64,000 nt of DNA. It comes from Euglena gracilis. Lineage: Eukaryota > Euglenida > Euglenophyceae > Euglenales. A program made the translations under genes and the position numbers. The stretch is taken from assembly GCA_039621445.1 (NCBI GenBank), contig CP154954.1, positions 39,269,816 through 39,333,815 on the forward strand, given 5' to 3'. Shown here piece by piece: positions 1 through 7,868 of the stretch; within the stretch, counting starts at the first letter, position 1, and each line of letters starts with the position of its first letter. Below the pieces are notes generated by a model. It saw only the letters and a list, made by a program, of their open reading frames with translations. It was not told the DNA's origin and searched no databases.

Positions 1-597
1 GAGGAACAGCCAAAAATGGGAGTTGAAGAAATTTTCCGTTTTGTTGAGCGAAAATTGTCATCCAGGGACTCTCAAGACATGATACACAGTTCCAGGGAGC
101 CAAATCCATTTGGAAACCGGAGGGCCAGGTCTGCTAAGGCAGATCGGGCCAAGGGGTCCAGGACACCCTCCCCAACACGGTCAGCAAAGGGGGGCGAAAC
201 GGTGGCAAAACTGTCCGTTGGAAAATCAGATTCACAGGTGGCAGCCCCTGCGACCAATGCAAACATGAACCCCCCCGTGCAAAATCCAGTGCCAGTGGTT
301 CGATCACAGTCATTGCCACCCCCCCAGCAATCTCAATTTGGCAATGGGGGGGGATGGAGAAATGATTCTGGGTGGAATTCCAATGCCAATGCCAATTTTC
401 AGGGAAATCAGTGGTGGCATTCAAATCAACAGAATTTTGACTCACAGTCTGGTGGAGGCAAAGGCAAAGGCAAAGGCAAGGGCAAAGGAAACAATTCTTG
501 GGGGAAAGGAAACAATGGAAATGACTGGTCTAGGGGAAAGGGCCAGGATGGTGGAAAAGGCAAAGGAAAAGGAAGGGGGAAAGGAAACCGTTGCTAG
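1..597 (+). CDS. Gag C-terminal part of family 1 copy A (5' end outside window)
   Basis: The frame is already open at base 1, so this is the end of a longer protein; the ATG at 16 is probably internal. The visible part is low-complexity and basic: Ser/Pro-rich (SPTRSAKGG), then Gly/Asn/Trp-rich, ending in Lys-Gly repeats (GKGKGKGKGKG, GRGKGNRC) at about residues 150-193. There is no CCHC zinc knuckle; the Lys-Gly tail probably takes the RNA-binding role. It ends with TAG at 595-597, and the same frame stays open beyond the stop into the methyltransferase frame, so readthrough would give a Gag-methyltransferase fusion. The Gag assignment is inferred from position just before a pol polyprotein and from composition; no capsid domain is visible here. 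Confidence 0.6.
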   Translation, partial: EEQPKMGVEEIFRFVERKLSSRDSQDMIHSSREPNPFGNRRARSAKADRAKGSRTPSPTRSAKGGETVAKLSVGKSDSQVAAPATNANMNPPVQNPVPVVRSQSLPPPQQSQFGNGGGWRNDSGWNSNANANFQGNQWWHSNQQNFDSQSGGGKGKGKGKGKGNNSWGKGNNGNDWSRGKGQDGGKGKGKGRGKGNRC

Positions 598-1224
598 GAC
601 AGCCGGGGTGGACCGTTGGGGGCGGGAGCCGCCCCGGGCTCGCATACCCAGCCCCACACAAAGACATACGCAACTCCCAAATGGCATGAAAAATCTCGTG
701 CGAGTGAAAACACGATGAAAAATCTGCCATCCCAGGAGACCTTTGCGCAAGGTGTGTCCAGTGTGTCGGGTGCGTGCGTGCGTGACGTGCAAATCTGTGA
801 TTCAGCCCAAATCTGTAAAAAACCAGACCTCATAAGAGGTCGTGCACAGCCTTCCGTAAAGAAAAGAGCTTTAGACCTTTTTTGCGGTAAAGGCTCGGTT
901 GGGGATTGCCTGAGAGAGCAGGGGTTTAAGGTTGTGTCAGTGGACATAAACCCCAGATTTAACCCAACCCACTGTGCAAATATTTTGGAATGGAGATATT
1001 GGAGGTACCCCCCCGGATATTTTCAGATCATCGCTGCGGGGGTGCCCTGTACAGAATATAGCTTGGCCAAAACATTGGGAGTCAGAAATTTGGAGGTGGC
1101 AGATCGGCTGGTCAAAAAAACTTTGGAGATTGTCGAATATTTCAAACAAAAATGGTGGTGGATTGAAAATGCCGGTAATGGACTTTTGCGGAAAAGACCC
1201 TGTGTTCAAAATCTGACTTTTTGA
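598..1224 (+). CDS. C5-cytosine DNA methyltransferase, N-terminal half, inside an LTR retrotransposon
   Basis: This frame follows the Gag TAG without changing phase. The first ATG is at 715; the enzyme domain starts near 868. Family motifs are seen in order: motif I (SAM binding) DLFCGKGSVG at 874-903, a VVSVDIN strand after it, motif IV with the catalytic Pro-Cys (GVPC) at 1039-1050, and motif VI WWWIENA at 1153-1173. Such enzymes transfer a methyl group from S-adenosylmethionine to carbon 5 of cytosine in DNA. The frame stops at TGA 1222-1224, before motif VIII. The missing part (DYC..., KPTRIWG at 1262-1282) is in the next frame and continuous with pol, so domain and polyprotein are joined only by a +1 shift. 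It is compact, like phage or retroelement enzymes, with no extra regulatory domains. Activity is unknown. Confidence 0.8.
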   Translation, partial: DSRGGPLGAGAAPGSHTQPHTKTYATPKWHEKSRASENTMKNLPSQETFAQGVSSVSGACVRDVQICDSAQICKKPDLIRGRAQPSVKKRALDLFCGKGSVGDCLREQGFKVVSVDINPRFNPTHCANILEWRYWRYPPGYFQIIAAGVPCTEYSLAKTLGVRNLEVADRLVKKTLEIVEYFKQKWWWIENAGNGLLRKRPCVQNLTF

Positions 1225-4200
1225 TGTTGATTATTGTCAATTTTCAGATTGGGGATATCAAAAGCCCACCCGAATCTGGGGGAGCGAAAATCTGAGCAAG
1301 CTACAAAACAAACTTTGTGATGGCCAGACCTGCCCGAATTTGATTCCTGGGGGGAGGAGTCACCGAGAAAAGTTGGGAGGATATGGAATGACAGTTGGCA
1401 CCCAGAAAAAATGGAGGATGCCCAAACAACTGGTGGAGTATTTGTTAACCGTGTTGGAACGAAAAAGCGGATATCGTAGGGAGGATTATGCTGTTAGGAA
1501 AGTTTGTATGGAGGAAATTGAGAAGGAATTTCGGGTTAAGGCGGAACGGGATTGTTTTGCAACCAGCCAAAATGCCAGGTGTGAAAAGTTTTACGGGGAG
1601 GATGATGATGCCATGAAAAAGGATTGGGGGGCGGAGGAAACGTTGTGGATGAACCCCCCCTGGACTTTGTGGCCTGAGGTGGCTGAAAAATTGCAAAATT
1701 CCAATTGTCGGGCAATTTGTATTTGCCCAGACTGGAATAGGAGGTGGGTGAAAAATCTGGTGGCTATGGCTGTCAAAAAGATTTATTTTCCCAAGGGGAC
1801 AAAGTTGTTTGAGGCTGATGGGAGGATTTTGAGGGGTACCCGTTGGGGGGTGTGGGCCTTGTTGATGGATAGAAGGCAACCCTCCCAGGGGGGGGCAGCC
1901 CCAGGGAAGAAAAAATTGGTACGGCTGAAAAAAAGAATGTTGAGGGGGACAAAAACTCGGGGAGGAGCAAAGAAACTCGGGGAGGACAGACAACTGCTGT
2001 TAAAAACACAGATTCGGTTGGCAAAAAAAAAAAAAAAAACAGTCCGAATTTTGATTGACACGGGGGCGGAGGCAAACCTCATTCGACAAGGGTTGATAGG
2101 GGACCACCTAATGTATCCTGCTAAGGACCCGTTAAGGTTTGAAACTGCCAATGGGCAAACTTTGGCGGGGGGGAGCAGATGTGCAAAGGTGAAAATGATC
2201 CTACAACAAAATTGGAATGAGGAAAGGGAAATTGAGAGGGTGGAATATGATGTTGAATTTTATGAGGCAAATATCAAAGTTGATGCCATTCTTTCTTATC
2301 CATGGTTGGCAGAGGCAAAACTGGGAATTTTTCCACACCACAAGGCGTTGGTGAAAGACAGCCCCGACCTGATTTTTTTGCGGGGTGTTGAAAGACGGAG
2401 GGGTCCGCAAAAATTCAGGGATGACACAAAATTTTCAGTGGACAATGTGACTGTGGCGGACGGGTCTTCGTTTGGGTTGCAAAAACTTGGTCTTTGTTTG
2501 CCATTGGAAGGGTTGGACCAGGAATTGCAATTTTTGAGCGATGAGGACCTGGGGGAGGTAGCCACAAATTTGGAGGGAAGTGACCCCCCAGTGCAAGTTA
2601 TCAACCGAATGATAATTGCAAGGGAGGGGGAGGACAAAAAAGAGGATGAACGGGTAGTCAAGTTGAGGGAACAAGTTTTGGAAGATTACCGGGGGACGGT
2701 ATTTCGGTCATCGCCATTTCCAGACCCCCCCGAAAGAGGACAATATGGTTATGCATACATACCTTTGAAGGAGGGGGCAAAGCCAACCAGACAGAAACCT
2801 TTTTTCATGCACGGTGAGCGGAAAGAGGCACTTGAAAAAATCACACAAGACTGGCTAGACAAAAAATACATTGAGCCAGCCACAGCCAAAAATTCTGAAT
2901 GGCTGTCCCAGACTTTTCCAGTTCCAAAAAAATCCAACGATTTTCCTTGGAGGGGGGTGGTGGACCTCAGGGGGCCAAACAGCCAAACAAGGCGATGCAA
3001 CTACCCCCTACCCAAAATTGAAGACATTTTGGTCAAACATGGTGCAAACCAAATGTTTTCGATCATCGATTTGAAGCAAGCTTTCCACCAACAACCCCTA
3101 CACCCAGAAAGTCGACCCATAACGTGTTGTTTCACCCCCAAAGGGATTTTTCAGTGGAGGGTGAACGTAATGGGTTTGACAAATGCCCCCCAACAATTTC
3201 AGCAAATGATCGATGACCGTTTGACACCAGTAAGGGATATCGCCACAGGGTATATAGACGACATACTGGTGGGGACAACGGTCGGGGAAGGGGAGGATCT
3301 AGTGGGGGCACACGAAAAAGATTTGAGGAGGGTGTTGGAAGTGCTCAAAACAGAACTTTTGGTGGCTGATGAATTCAAAGCCAAACTTTTTGTGGAGGAG
3401 GTTGAATTTTGTGGACAAATTTTAGGAAACGGGACTAGGAGGCCTGCACCGGGTAAGTTACGAGCGATCGAAAAGTGGGAGATTCCAAAAACAATTACGG
3501 CTTTGAGAGCCTTTTTGGGATTCACAAATTATTACAATGCATACATTCACATGTATGCGGAAGTAGCTGCCCGGTTGCAAGACAAATTGAAAGTCCCCAG
3601 GGAGGTGGGAAAGAAAGGAAGTCGAAAACCTGTGGAATTTGATGGGGAGGATTTAAAAGCTTTTGAGGAGCTGAAAAAAAGGTTGTGTTCGGGCCTAATG
3701 TTGCAACGGGTAGACCCAGATAAACCCTTTGTGCTAAGGGTTGATGCCAGTGGGTACGCCTTGGGGGCAACGTTAGAGCAAATGAAGGAGGGGGGAGGAA
3801 GACCCACAGCCCAGGATGTGATTGAGAAAAAAACTGTGCCAGTGGCTTTTATGTCTCGAAAATTGACCGAGGGGCAAAGAAAATGGACCCCCAGGGAGTT
3901 GGAGACGTACGCCATAATTTTGGCACTACAAAAATGGGAAAGTTGGATAGGATTGCAACCCGTTTTGGTTTTAACCGACCACCAAAGTTTGGAGTCTTGG
4001 ACAAGGGAGGTCCTAGACACCCCCAGTGGTCCGGTTGGGAGGAGGGCGAGATGGCATCAAATTTTCTCCAAGTATGACTTGACGGTGGGATATATCCCGG
4101 GTAAAGAAAATACCATAGCCGATATCCTTAGTCGGTGGGCGTACCCAGCTTCACAGGCCTTAAGGGATATAAGTAAGCACGGGTCAGCCGAAGACAAGGA

Positions 4201-6064
4201 TGAAATGGAAAATTTTATCCGGGAGGAAAAAGAAGAGGAAAAACAGTGTTTGGAGATAAGAATCAAAAACCAGCCCAATGTACGTAATGCCTGGATACGA
4301 GGGGTGACAACCCGTAGTGGCAAAAACGTAACACCCGAGGAGGAAAAAGGAGAGTGCACAAGGAGGGGAACCGAGGGTGGGGTAGACCCAGGAGGAAAAG
4401 ACACCCCTGTGGACACCCACTCACAAGGGCCCAGGAAAGAAAAGAAACGAGTTCATTTTTGGGATGAGAAAGTGGGGGGGGAGACGACCCCTGTCCCGGA
4501 GACGGCTGAAAGTTCGAGGGGGGACACTTGTATGGAAGTGGGGGACGCCCTGCCAAGTACGACCCCTAAGGATATTAAGCCCGTATGGGAGCGTGATTGG
4601 GGGGAAGCATATTCCCGATGCCCCACATGGAAAGAAAAATGGGAGGCTACCAAAGGTGATTCAGTTTGGCCCAAAAGCTATAAAGTCTTGAACGGTCAAC
4701 TGTTTTTCGAGGAAAAGTTGTGTGTGCCTGAAAGTTTCCAACACTTGGTGATTCAAGAAAATCACGAGTTTTTGGGGCACGTTGGCCCTGAAAAAGTTTG
4801 GAAACACATGACAATCCGTTTTGTTTGGGCTGATGAAAAGGCTGCAAAGCAACTCAACCAAAATTGCAGCAAAAACTGTTCCACATGCCAAGCGAGTGTG
4901 AGGGGGGAGAGTTTGAAAGGACCGATCGAGTCCACACCCATACCCCCTGCACTAATGACAAGTGTTGCCATCGATTTGTTTCGGATGCCAAGGGTTTTAC
5001 ACGATGGGGGGGAGTATGACACCCTAGCCCTTTGTGTGGATAGGCATTCGGGTTGGATTGTGGGGGTTGCATGCAAGGACAAGGGATTGACCGGTGCCAA
5101 GTTGGCTAAGGAAATGGTGAAAAATCAGTGGAGGCCTTTTGGGGTTCCCTCGGTCATCTCAAGTGACCAAGGGAGCCATTTCACAAGCACTTGGTGGAAA
5201 AACATGTGTGCGCTTTTGGGGATTAGGCAAGCGTATTCCCAAGCATACCACCACCAAGCAAACGGGAGGGTTGAGAGAGCCGGACAACAGGTAATGGAGG
5301 TGTTGAGAAAATTGTATGTGGAAGAAAAAATTAATTGGGTTGAAGCTTTACCCCAAGTTTTGGACCGAATTCATGACGTAAAAGGGGAAAGCGGATTGAG
5401 CCCATATGAAATTGTGACGGGAAGGGAAAGACCATTGGCAGGGGTACCCTACCAACCACCCAAAGAATGTGAGGATTCGGTGGAGTTTTTCCGAAGGATG
5501 CAAGACATTGATGGGAGGGTGGCTAGGATACTCAACAATAAACATGAGGATGGGGAGGCAAGGATAAATAAGGGGAGGAAAGAAATGGAACCCCTAAAGG
5601 TGGGGATGATGGTTTGGTATAGGAGACCCGAAGGGTCGGGTGATAAGCTTGACTCTAGGTGGGTGGGACCTGGGGTCGTGAAGGGTAGAGAAGGGGAACG
5701 GAGTTATGTTATCGAAATGAAATCTGGGGTGGAGACAAAAGCTCATAGGAGTTTTTTGAAGGAATATCGAGAACCCCAAGTGGAAGGTAAGGGGGTGCCT
5801 CTTTTTTATTATAAACGGACCGAAAAAGAAGAAGAGGCATTACCTGATGAGTGGGAGGTGGAAAAAATTCTAAAGCACCGGAAAGGAAAGGATGGAAAGT
5901 GGGAATTTTTGACAAAGTGGGTCGGATATGAGGATGGGGAGGAAACCTGGGAACCGGCTGGAAATTTCATTCACAGATTTAGTGAAGAGTTTGTGAAATA
6001 TTGTCGTGAGAAAAAAGTGAAAGTGGACGTAATGTCCGAATTAAAAATTGACGGTGGGCCATAA
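1217..6064 (+). CDS. pol: Pol polyprotein of family 1 copy A: methyltransferase C-terminus, NPPW domain, protease, RT, RNase H, integrase, chromodomain
   Basis: Open from 1217 to TAA 6062-6064. There is no ATG before 1388, so expression probably relies on the +1 shift from the upstream frame. Domains in order: methyltransferase motif VIII (KPTRIWG, 1262-1282); a Dam-like domain at about 1547-1880 (DCFATSQN, LWMNPPW at 1646-1663, CPDWNRRW); aspartic protease DTGA at 2057-2068; RT with FSIIDLKQAF, MGLTNAPQQF and catalytic YIDD at 3251-3262; RNase H (VDASGYALG, TDHQSL, IADILSR); a charged linker at about 4145-4650; integrase with a Cys/His site near 4763-4890 and catalytic D, D, E at codons starting 4973, 5165 and 5273 (D,D35E spacing); and a chromodomain at about 5849-5970 (KWVGYEDGEETWEP). 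The chromodomain and RNase H-integrase order mark a Ty3/gypsy chromovirus. All catalytic residues checked are present, so the copy may be recently active. Confidence 0.93.
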   Translation, partial: LFDVDYCQFSDWGYQKPTRIWGSENLSKLQNKLCDGQTCPNLIPGGRSHREKLGGYGMTVGTQKKWRMPKQLVEYLLTVLERKSGYRREDYAVRKVCMEEIEKEFRVKAERDCFATSQNARCEKFYGEDDDAMKKDWGAEETLWMNPPWTLWPEVAEKLQNSNCRAICICPDWNRRWVKNLVAMAVKKIYFPKGTKLFEADGRILRGTRWGVWALLMDRRQPSQGGAAPGKKKLVRLKKRMLRGTKTRGGAKKLGEDRQLLLKTQIRLAKKKKKTVRILIDTGAEANLIRQGLIGDHLMYPAKDPLRFETANGQTLAGGSRCAKVKMILQQNWNEEREIERVEYDVEFYEANIKVDAILSYPWLAEAKLGIFPHHKALVKDSPDLIFLRGVERRRGPQKFRDDTKFSVDNVTVADGSSFGLQKLGLCLPLEGLDQELQFLSDEDLGEVATNLEGSDPPVQVINRMIIAREGEDKKEDERVVKLREQVLEDYRGTVFRSSPFPDPPERGQYGYAYIPLKEGAKPTRQKPFFMHGERKEALEKITQDWLDKKYIEPATAKNSEWLSQTFPVPKKSNDFPWRGVVDLRGPNSQTRRCNYPLPKIEDILVKHGANQMFSIIDLKQAFHQQPLHPESRPITCCFTPKGIFQWRVNVMGLTNAPQQFQQMIDDRLTPVRDIATGYIDDILVGTTVGEGEDLVGAHEKDLRRVLEVLKTELLVADEFKAKLFVEEVEFCGQILGNGTRRPAPGKLRAIEKWEIPKTITALRAFLGFTNYYNAYIHMYAEVAARLQDKLKVPREVGKKGSRKPVEFDGEDLKAFEELKKRLCSGLMLQRVDPDKPFVLRVDASGYALGATLEQMKEGGGRPTAQDVIEKKTVPVAFMSRKLTEGQRKWTPRELETYAIILALQKWESWIGLQPVLVLTDHQSLESWTREVLDTPSGPVGRRARWHQIFSKYDLTVGYIPGKENTIADILSRWAYPASQALRDISKHGSAEDKDEMENFIREEKEEEKQCLEIRIKNQPNVRNAWIRGVTTRSGKNVTPEEEKGECTRRGTEGGVDPGGKDTPVDTHSQGPRKEKKRVHFWDEKVGGETTPVPETAESSRGDTCMEVGDALPSTTPKDIKPVWERDWGEAYSRCPTWKEKWEATKGDSVWPKSYKVLNGQLFFEEKLCVPESFQHLVIQENHEFLGHVGPEKVWKHMTIRFVWADEKAAKQLNQNCSKNCSTCQASVRGESLKGPIESTPIPPALMTSVAIDLFRMPRVLHDGGEYDTLALCVDRHSGWIVGVACKDKGLTGAKLAKEMVKNQWRPFGVPSVISSDQGSHFTSTWWKNMCALLGIRQAYSQAYHHQANGRVERAGQQVMEVLRKLYVEEKINWVEALPQVLDRIHDVKGESGLSPYEIVTGRERPLAGVPYQPPKECEDSVEFFRRMQDIDGRVARILNNKHEDGEARINKGRKEMEPLKVGMMVWYRRPEGSGDKLDSRWVGPGVVKGREGERSYVIEMKSGVETKAHRSFLKEYREPQVEGKGVPLFYYKRTEKEEEALPDEWEVEKILKHRKGKDGKWEFLTKWVGYEDGEETWEPAGNFIHRFSEEFVKYCREKKVKVDVMSELKIDGGP
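1219..1225 (+). other. Candidate +1 frameshift site UUU-UGA-U
   Basis: The upstream frame reads ACU UUU UGA at 1216-1224. Moving one base forward at UUU re-pairs tRNA-Phe with UUU at 1220-1222, and the next codon is GAU at 1223, which continues the methyltransferase into the pol frame. A slippery codon before a UGA stop resembles known +1 sites (antizyme UCC UGA, bacterial release factor 2 CUU UGA). The alternative is one extra T in a run of five, by mutation or sequencing. Only one copy of this region lies in the window, so comparison is not possible here. Confidence 0.45.
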
Positions 6065-6100
6065 GCTCTTGAGAGAGCTAGGAGGCCTTGACTCAAGATT

Positions 6101-6114
6101 AAGGGAAGGCAAAG
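6101..6114 (+). other. Candidate polypurine tract of family 1
   Basis: A purine-rich run (AAGGGAAGGCAAAG, one C) lies 37 bp after the pol stop and directly before TGCTG, the expected position and form for a plus-strand priming tract before a 3' LTR starting with TG. It is repeated at 11940-11953. Confidence 0.4.
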
Positions 6115-6155
6115 TGCTGTTTTTCACCCATCATTAAAATTCCAAATCCGGATTT

Positions 6156-6216
6156 GCATGTCTGTGTGTGTGCTCGCGCGCACGTGTGTGTGCGCAAATG
6201 CGCATGAGTGTGTGGA
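6156..6216 (+). repeat. Alternating TG/CG tract
   Basis: A GCATGTCTGTGTGTGTGCTC, CGCGCGCACGTGTGTGTGCG type stretch of nearly continuous purine-pyrimidine alternation inside the LTR-like block. Such sequence can adopt Z-DNA. It is repeated identically near 11995-12055. Confidence 0.6.
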
Positions 6217-6536
6217 GGAGGGAATGGTCACACCCAAGCAACAAGAATCTGCCATGGAAAGAGAATGGAGAAAGGCAGAAAAAGGCCCCGCACGGGGGCC
6301 GGAGTGCAAAGGGGCACCACTGTATATACACCGCCCATTTATTATATTGCCGTTCGCTGTCCCTCTTCCCATCCCTTCCCTCTCCCTACCCCTCGCGTTG
6401 CTTCCCCTCGCATCACAGTTATGCGGTGGTGTTATAAGGGTTCCACAAATCATTCGGATGAGGATGGATTACACCATGGTTGGGAGTCCATGGTCACATT
6501 ATGAACCCCCACTCGGTTTGTTAAGGGGACAGAGTT

Positions 6537-7075
6537 TTGACAAAAATTCCCCCGGCCCGAGGAGGGGGGGGAGGGCGCCTTGATTTTTTGATAAAAATTC
6601 CCCCGGCCCGAGGAGGGGGGGGGGCGCCTCGATTTTTTGACAAAAATCCCCCCGGCCCGAGGAGGGGGGGGGGGGCGTTCGATTTTTTGACAAAAATCCC
6701 CCCGGCCCGAGGGGGGGCGCCTCGATTTTTTGACAAAAACCCCCCCGGCCCGAGGAGGGGGGGGGGGCGCCTCGATTTTTTGATAAAAATCCCCCCGGCC
6801 CGAGGAGGGGGGGGGGCGTTCGAGTTTTTTGACAAAAATCCCCCCGGCCCGAGGAGGGGGGGGGGGGGCGCTTGATTTTTTGACAAAAATCCCCCCGGCC
6901 CGAGGAGGGGGGGGGGCGCCTTGAATTTTTTTGGACAAAAATCCCCCCGGCCCGAGGAGGGGGGGGGCGTTCGATTTTTTTGACAAAAATTCCCCCGACC
7001 CGAAAAGGGGGGGGGCGCCAACCGAATTTTTACCAAAAATCCCCCGACCCGTTGGAAGGGGGGGGGCAGAACTTG
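6537..7075 (+). repeat. G-rich hairpin minisatellite, about 11 units of 40-53 bp
   Basis: Each unit has the form TTTTTTGACAAAAAT, then CCCCCCGGCCCGAGGA, then a run of about 7-12 G, then GCGCCTCGA or GCGTTCGA. The C run and G run can pair within a unit, and the G runs could form quadruplexes. Units differ mainly in G-run length. Translations of either strand give repetitive Pro/Gly frames that are artefacts of the repeat. Confidence 0.9.
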
Positions 7076-7868
7076 GTGAAGACCCTCATACCACCCGTGA
7101 GAAGCGGGGGGGGGGGCAGCCTAATATTCATTGGTTGGTGAACCAAGTCTTTCCCAAAGGTTTGAAGGCACTTGAAAGCCATAGTCCCTGAAGTTTGTTT
7201 CCCATTTGTTGATTCAAGGAAGAATGGGTGTGGGACATAGGCTTTGGATGAAAGAGTGCCGAATGGAGGATTTCCCCCCCATTGTTGAGGAACGGGGGGG
7301 GGGACGAATTTTTTGGTGTCCGACTAAGGTCGCAAGGGAGGGGGTGTCGGCCGCCGGCTTGCGCCGGCAGCCAAAAATTGCCAGAAGGCGCAAATTTCAA
7401 AGTCGCGGCTAACAGCCAATCAGTTAAAAAAACCCGCGACTTAAATTGGAAGCGGGTCAAATTTCGAAGCGCCTTCGAATTTGTTTTTTTTCACAGAACT
7501 TGAGGGGTTTTCCCCAATATTTGGCAAGAAGGGATACTTTGAAGTTGAATTTGTCATTTGGACTTTGAATCGGAGTATCAAGTTGAGTTTCATTGTTGGT
7601 CATTGATCTATTGAAGTCAATTGTTGTGAAGGAGCCTTTAACACCACCGCCCACCTCCCTATATCCCCGCCATCTTCACCTCCGTCTTCGCCTCCGACGA
7701 CCACTCCTTACCCCAGGTTTGCACATTCCAAAGTTTGCACATTTCACAGTTTTCAGTTTCTCAATTCAAGGTCCCAAAGTCCCAAAGTGGGTTGGTTTGT
7801 GGTTGGCCTTTGGGTTGGTTTGCCATCAAGGTGTGCAAGAGAGAGAGAAGTGAGGTTTTCACATCAAA

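Larger units (their letters stand above)
2309..7833 (+). repeat. Family 1 tandem repeat unit 1 (pol plus LTR-like block)
   Basis: This stretch recurs at 8148-13691 with a constant offset of 5839 bp through the pol region and only scattered differences (by eye roughly 10-20 in 3.7 kb of coding sequence). It runs from late protease through the chromodomain, the 3' noncoding region and the LTR-like block. The left edge is the deletion junction of copy B. The right edge is where near-identity drops to clearly lower similarity, just before the Gag starts of copies B and C. Confidence 0.9.
6115..7833 (+). repeat. Family 1 LTR-like block (3' of copy A, 5' of copy B)
   Basis: The noncoding block between pol and the next Gag start occurs twice in the array with near-identity, while the Gag leaders after it are clearly less alike, as expected if LTRs belong to one element and the flanking internal regions to different copies. 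It would start at TG after the polypurine tract. The 3' edge is uncertain: no CA end followed by a recognisable tRNA primer site was found. It contains an alternating purine-pyrimidine tract, a TATATA word at 6322, a G-rich minisatellite and C/T-rich sequence near 7640-7720. Confidence 0.5.

Noticed and set aside
1445-1993. 182-codon minus-strand frame opposite the NPPW domain
   Set aside because: Antisense shadow of a frame with clear motifs; its content is Phe/Pro-rich, as expected from reversed purine-rich coding DNA.
6318-6330. TATATA word as a core promoter of family 1
   Set aside because: A single short AT word; dinoflagellates generally lack canonical TATA boxes, and no start site can be placed.
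6450-7036. Long Pro-rich minus-strand frames (and the copies at 12289-12891)
   Set aside because: They are translations of the G-rich minisatellite; every unit yields the same PPPSSGRGDF-like string in several phases, with no independent gene signal.
7128-7150. TTGGTTGGTGAACC as primer binding site of family 1
   Set aside because: It is mostly a self-complementary word, gives no convincing tRNA 3' end, and lies 700 bp before the point where the copies diverge.
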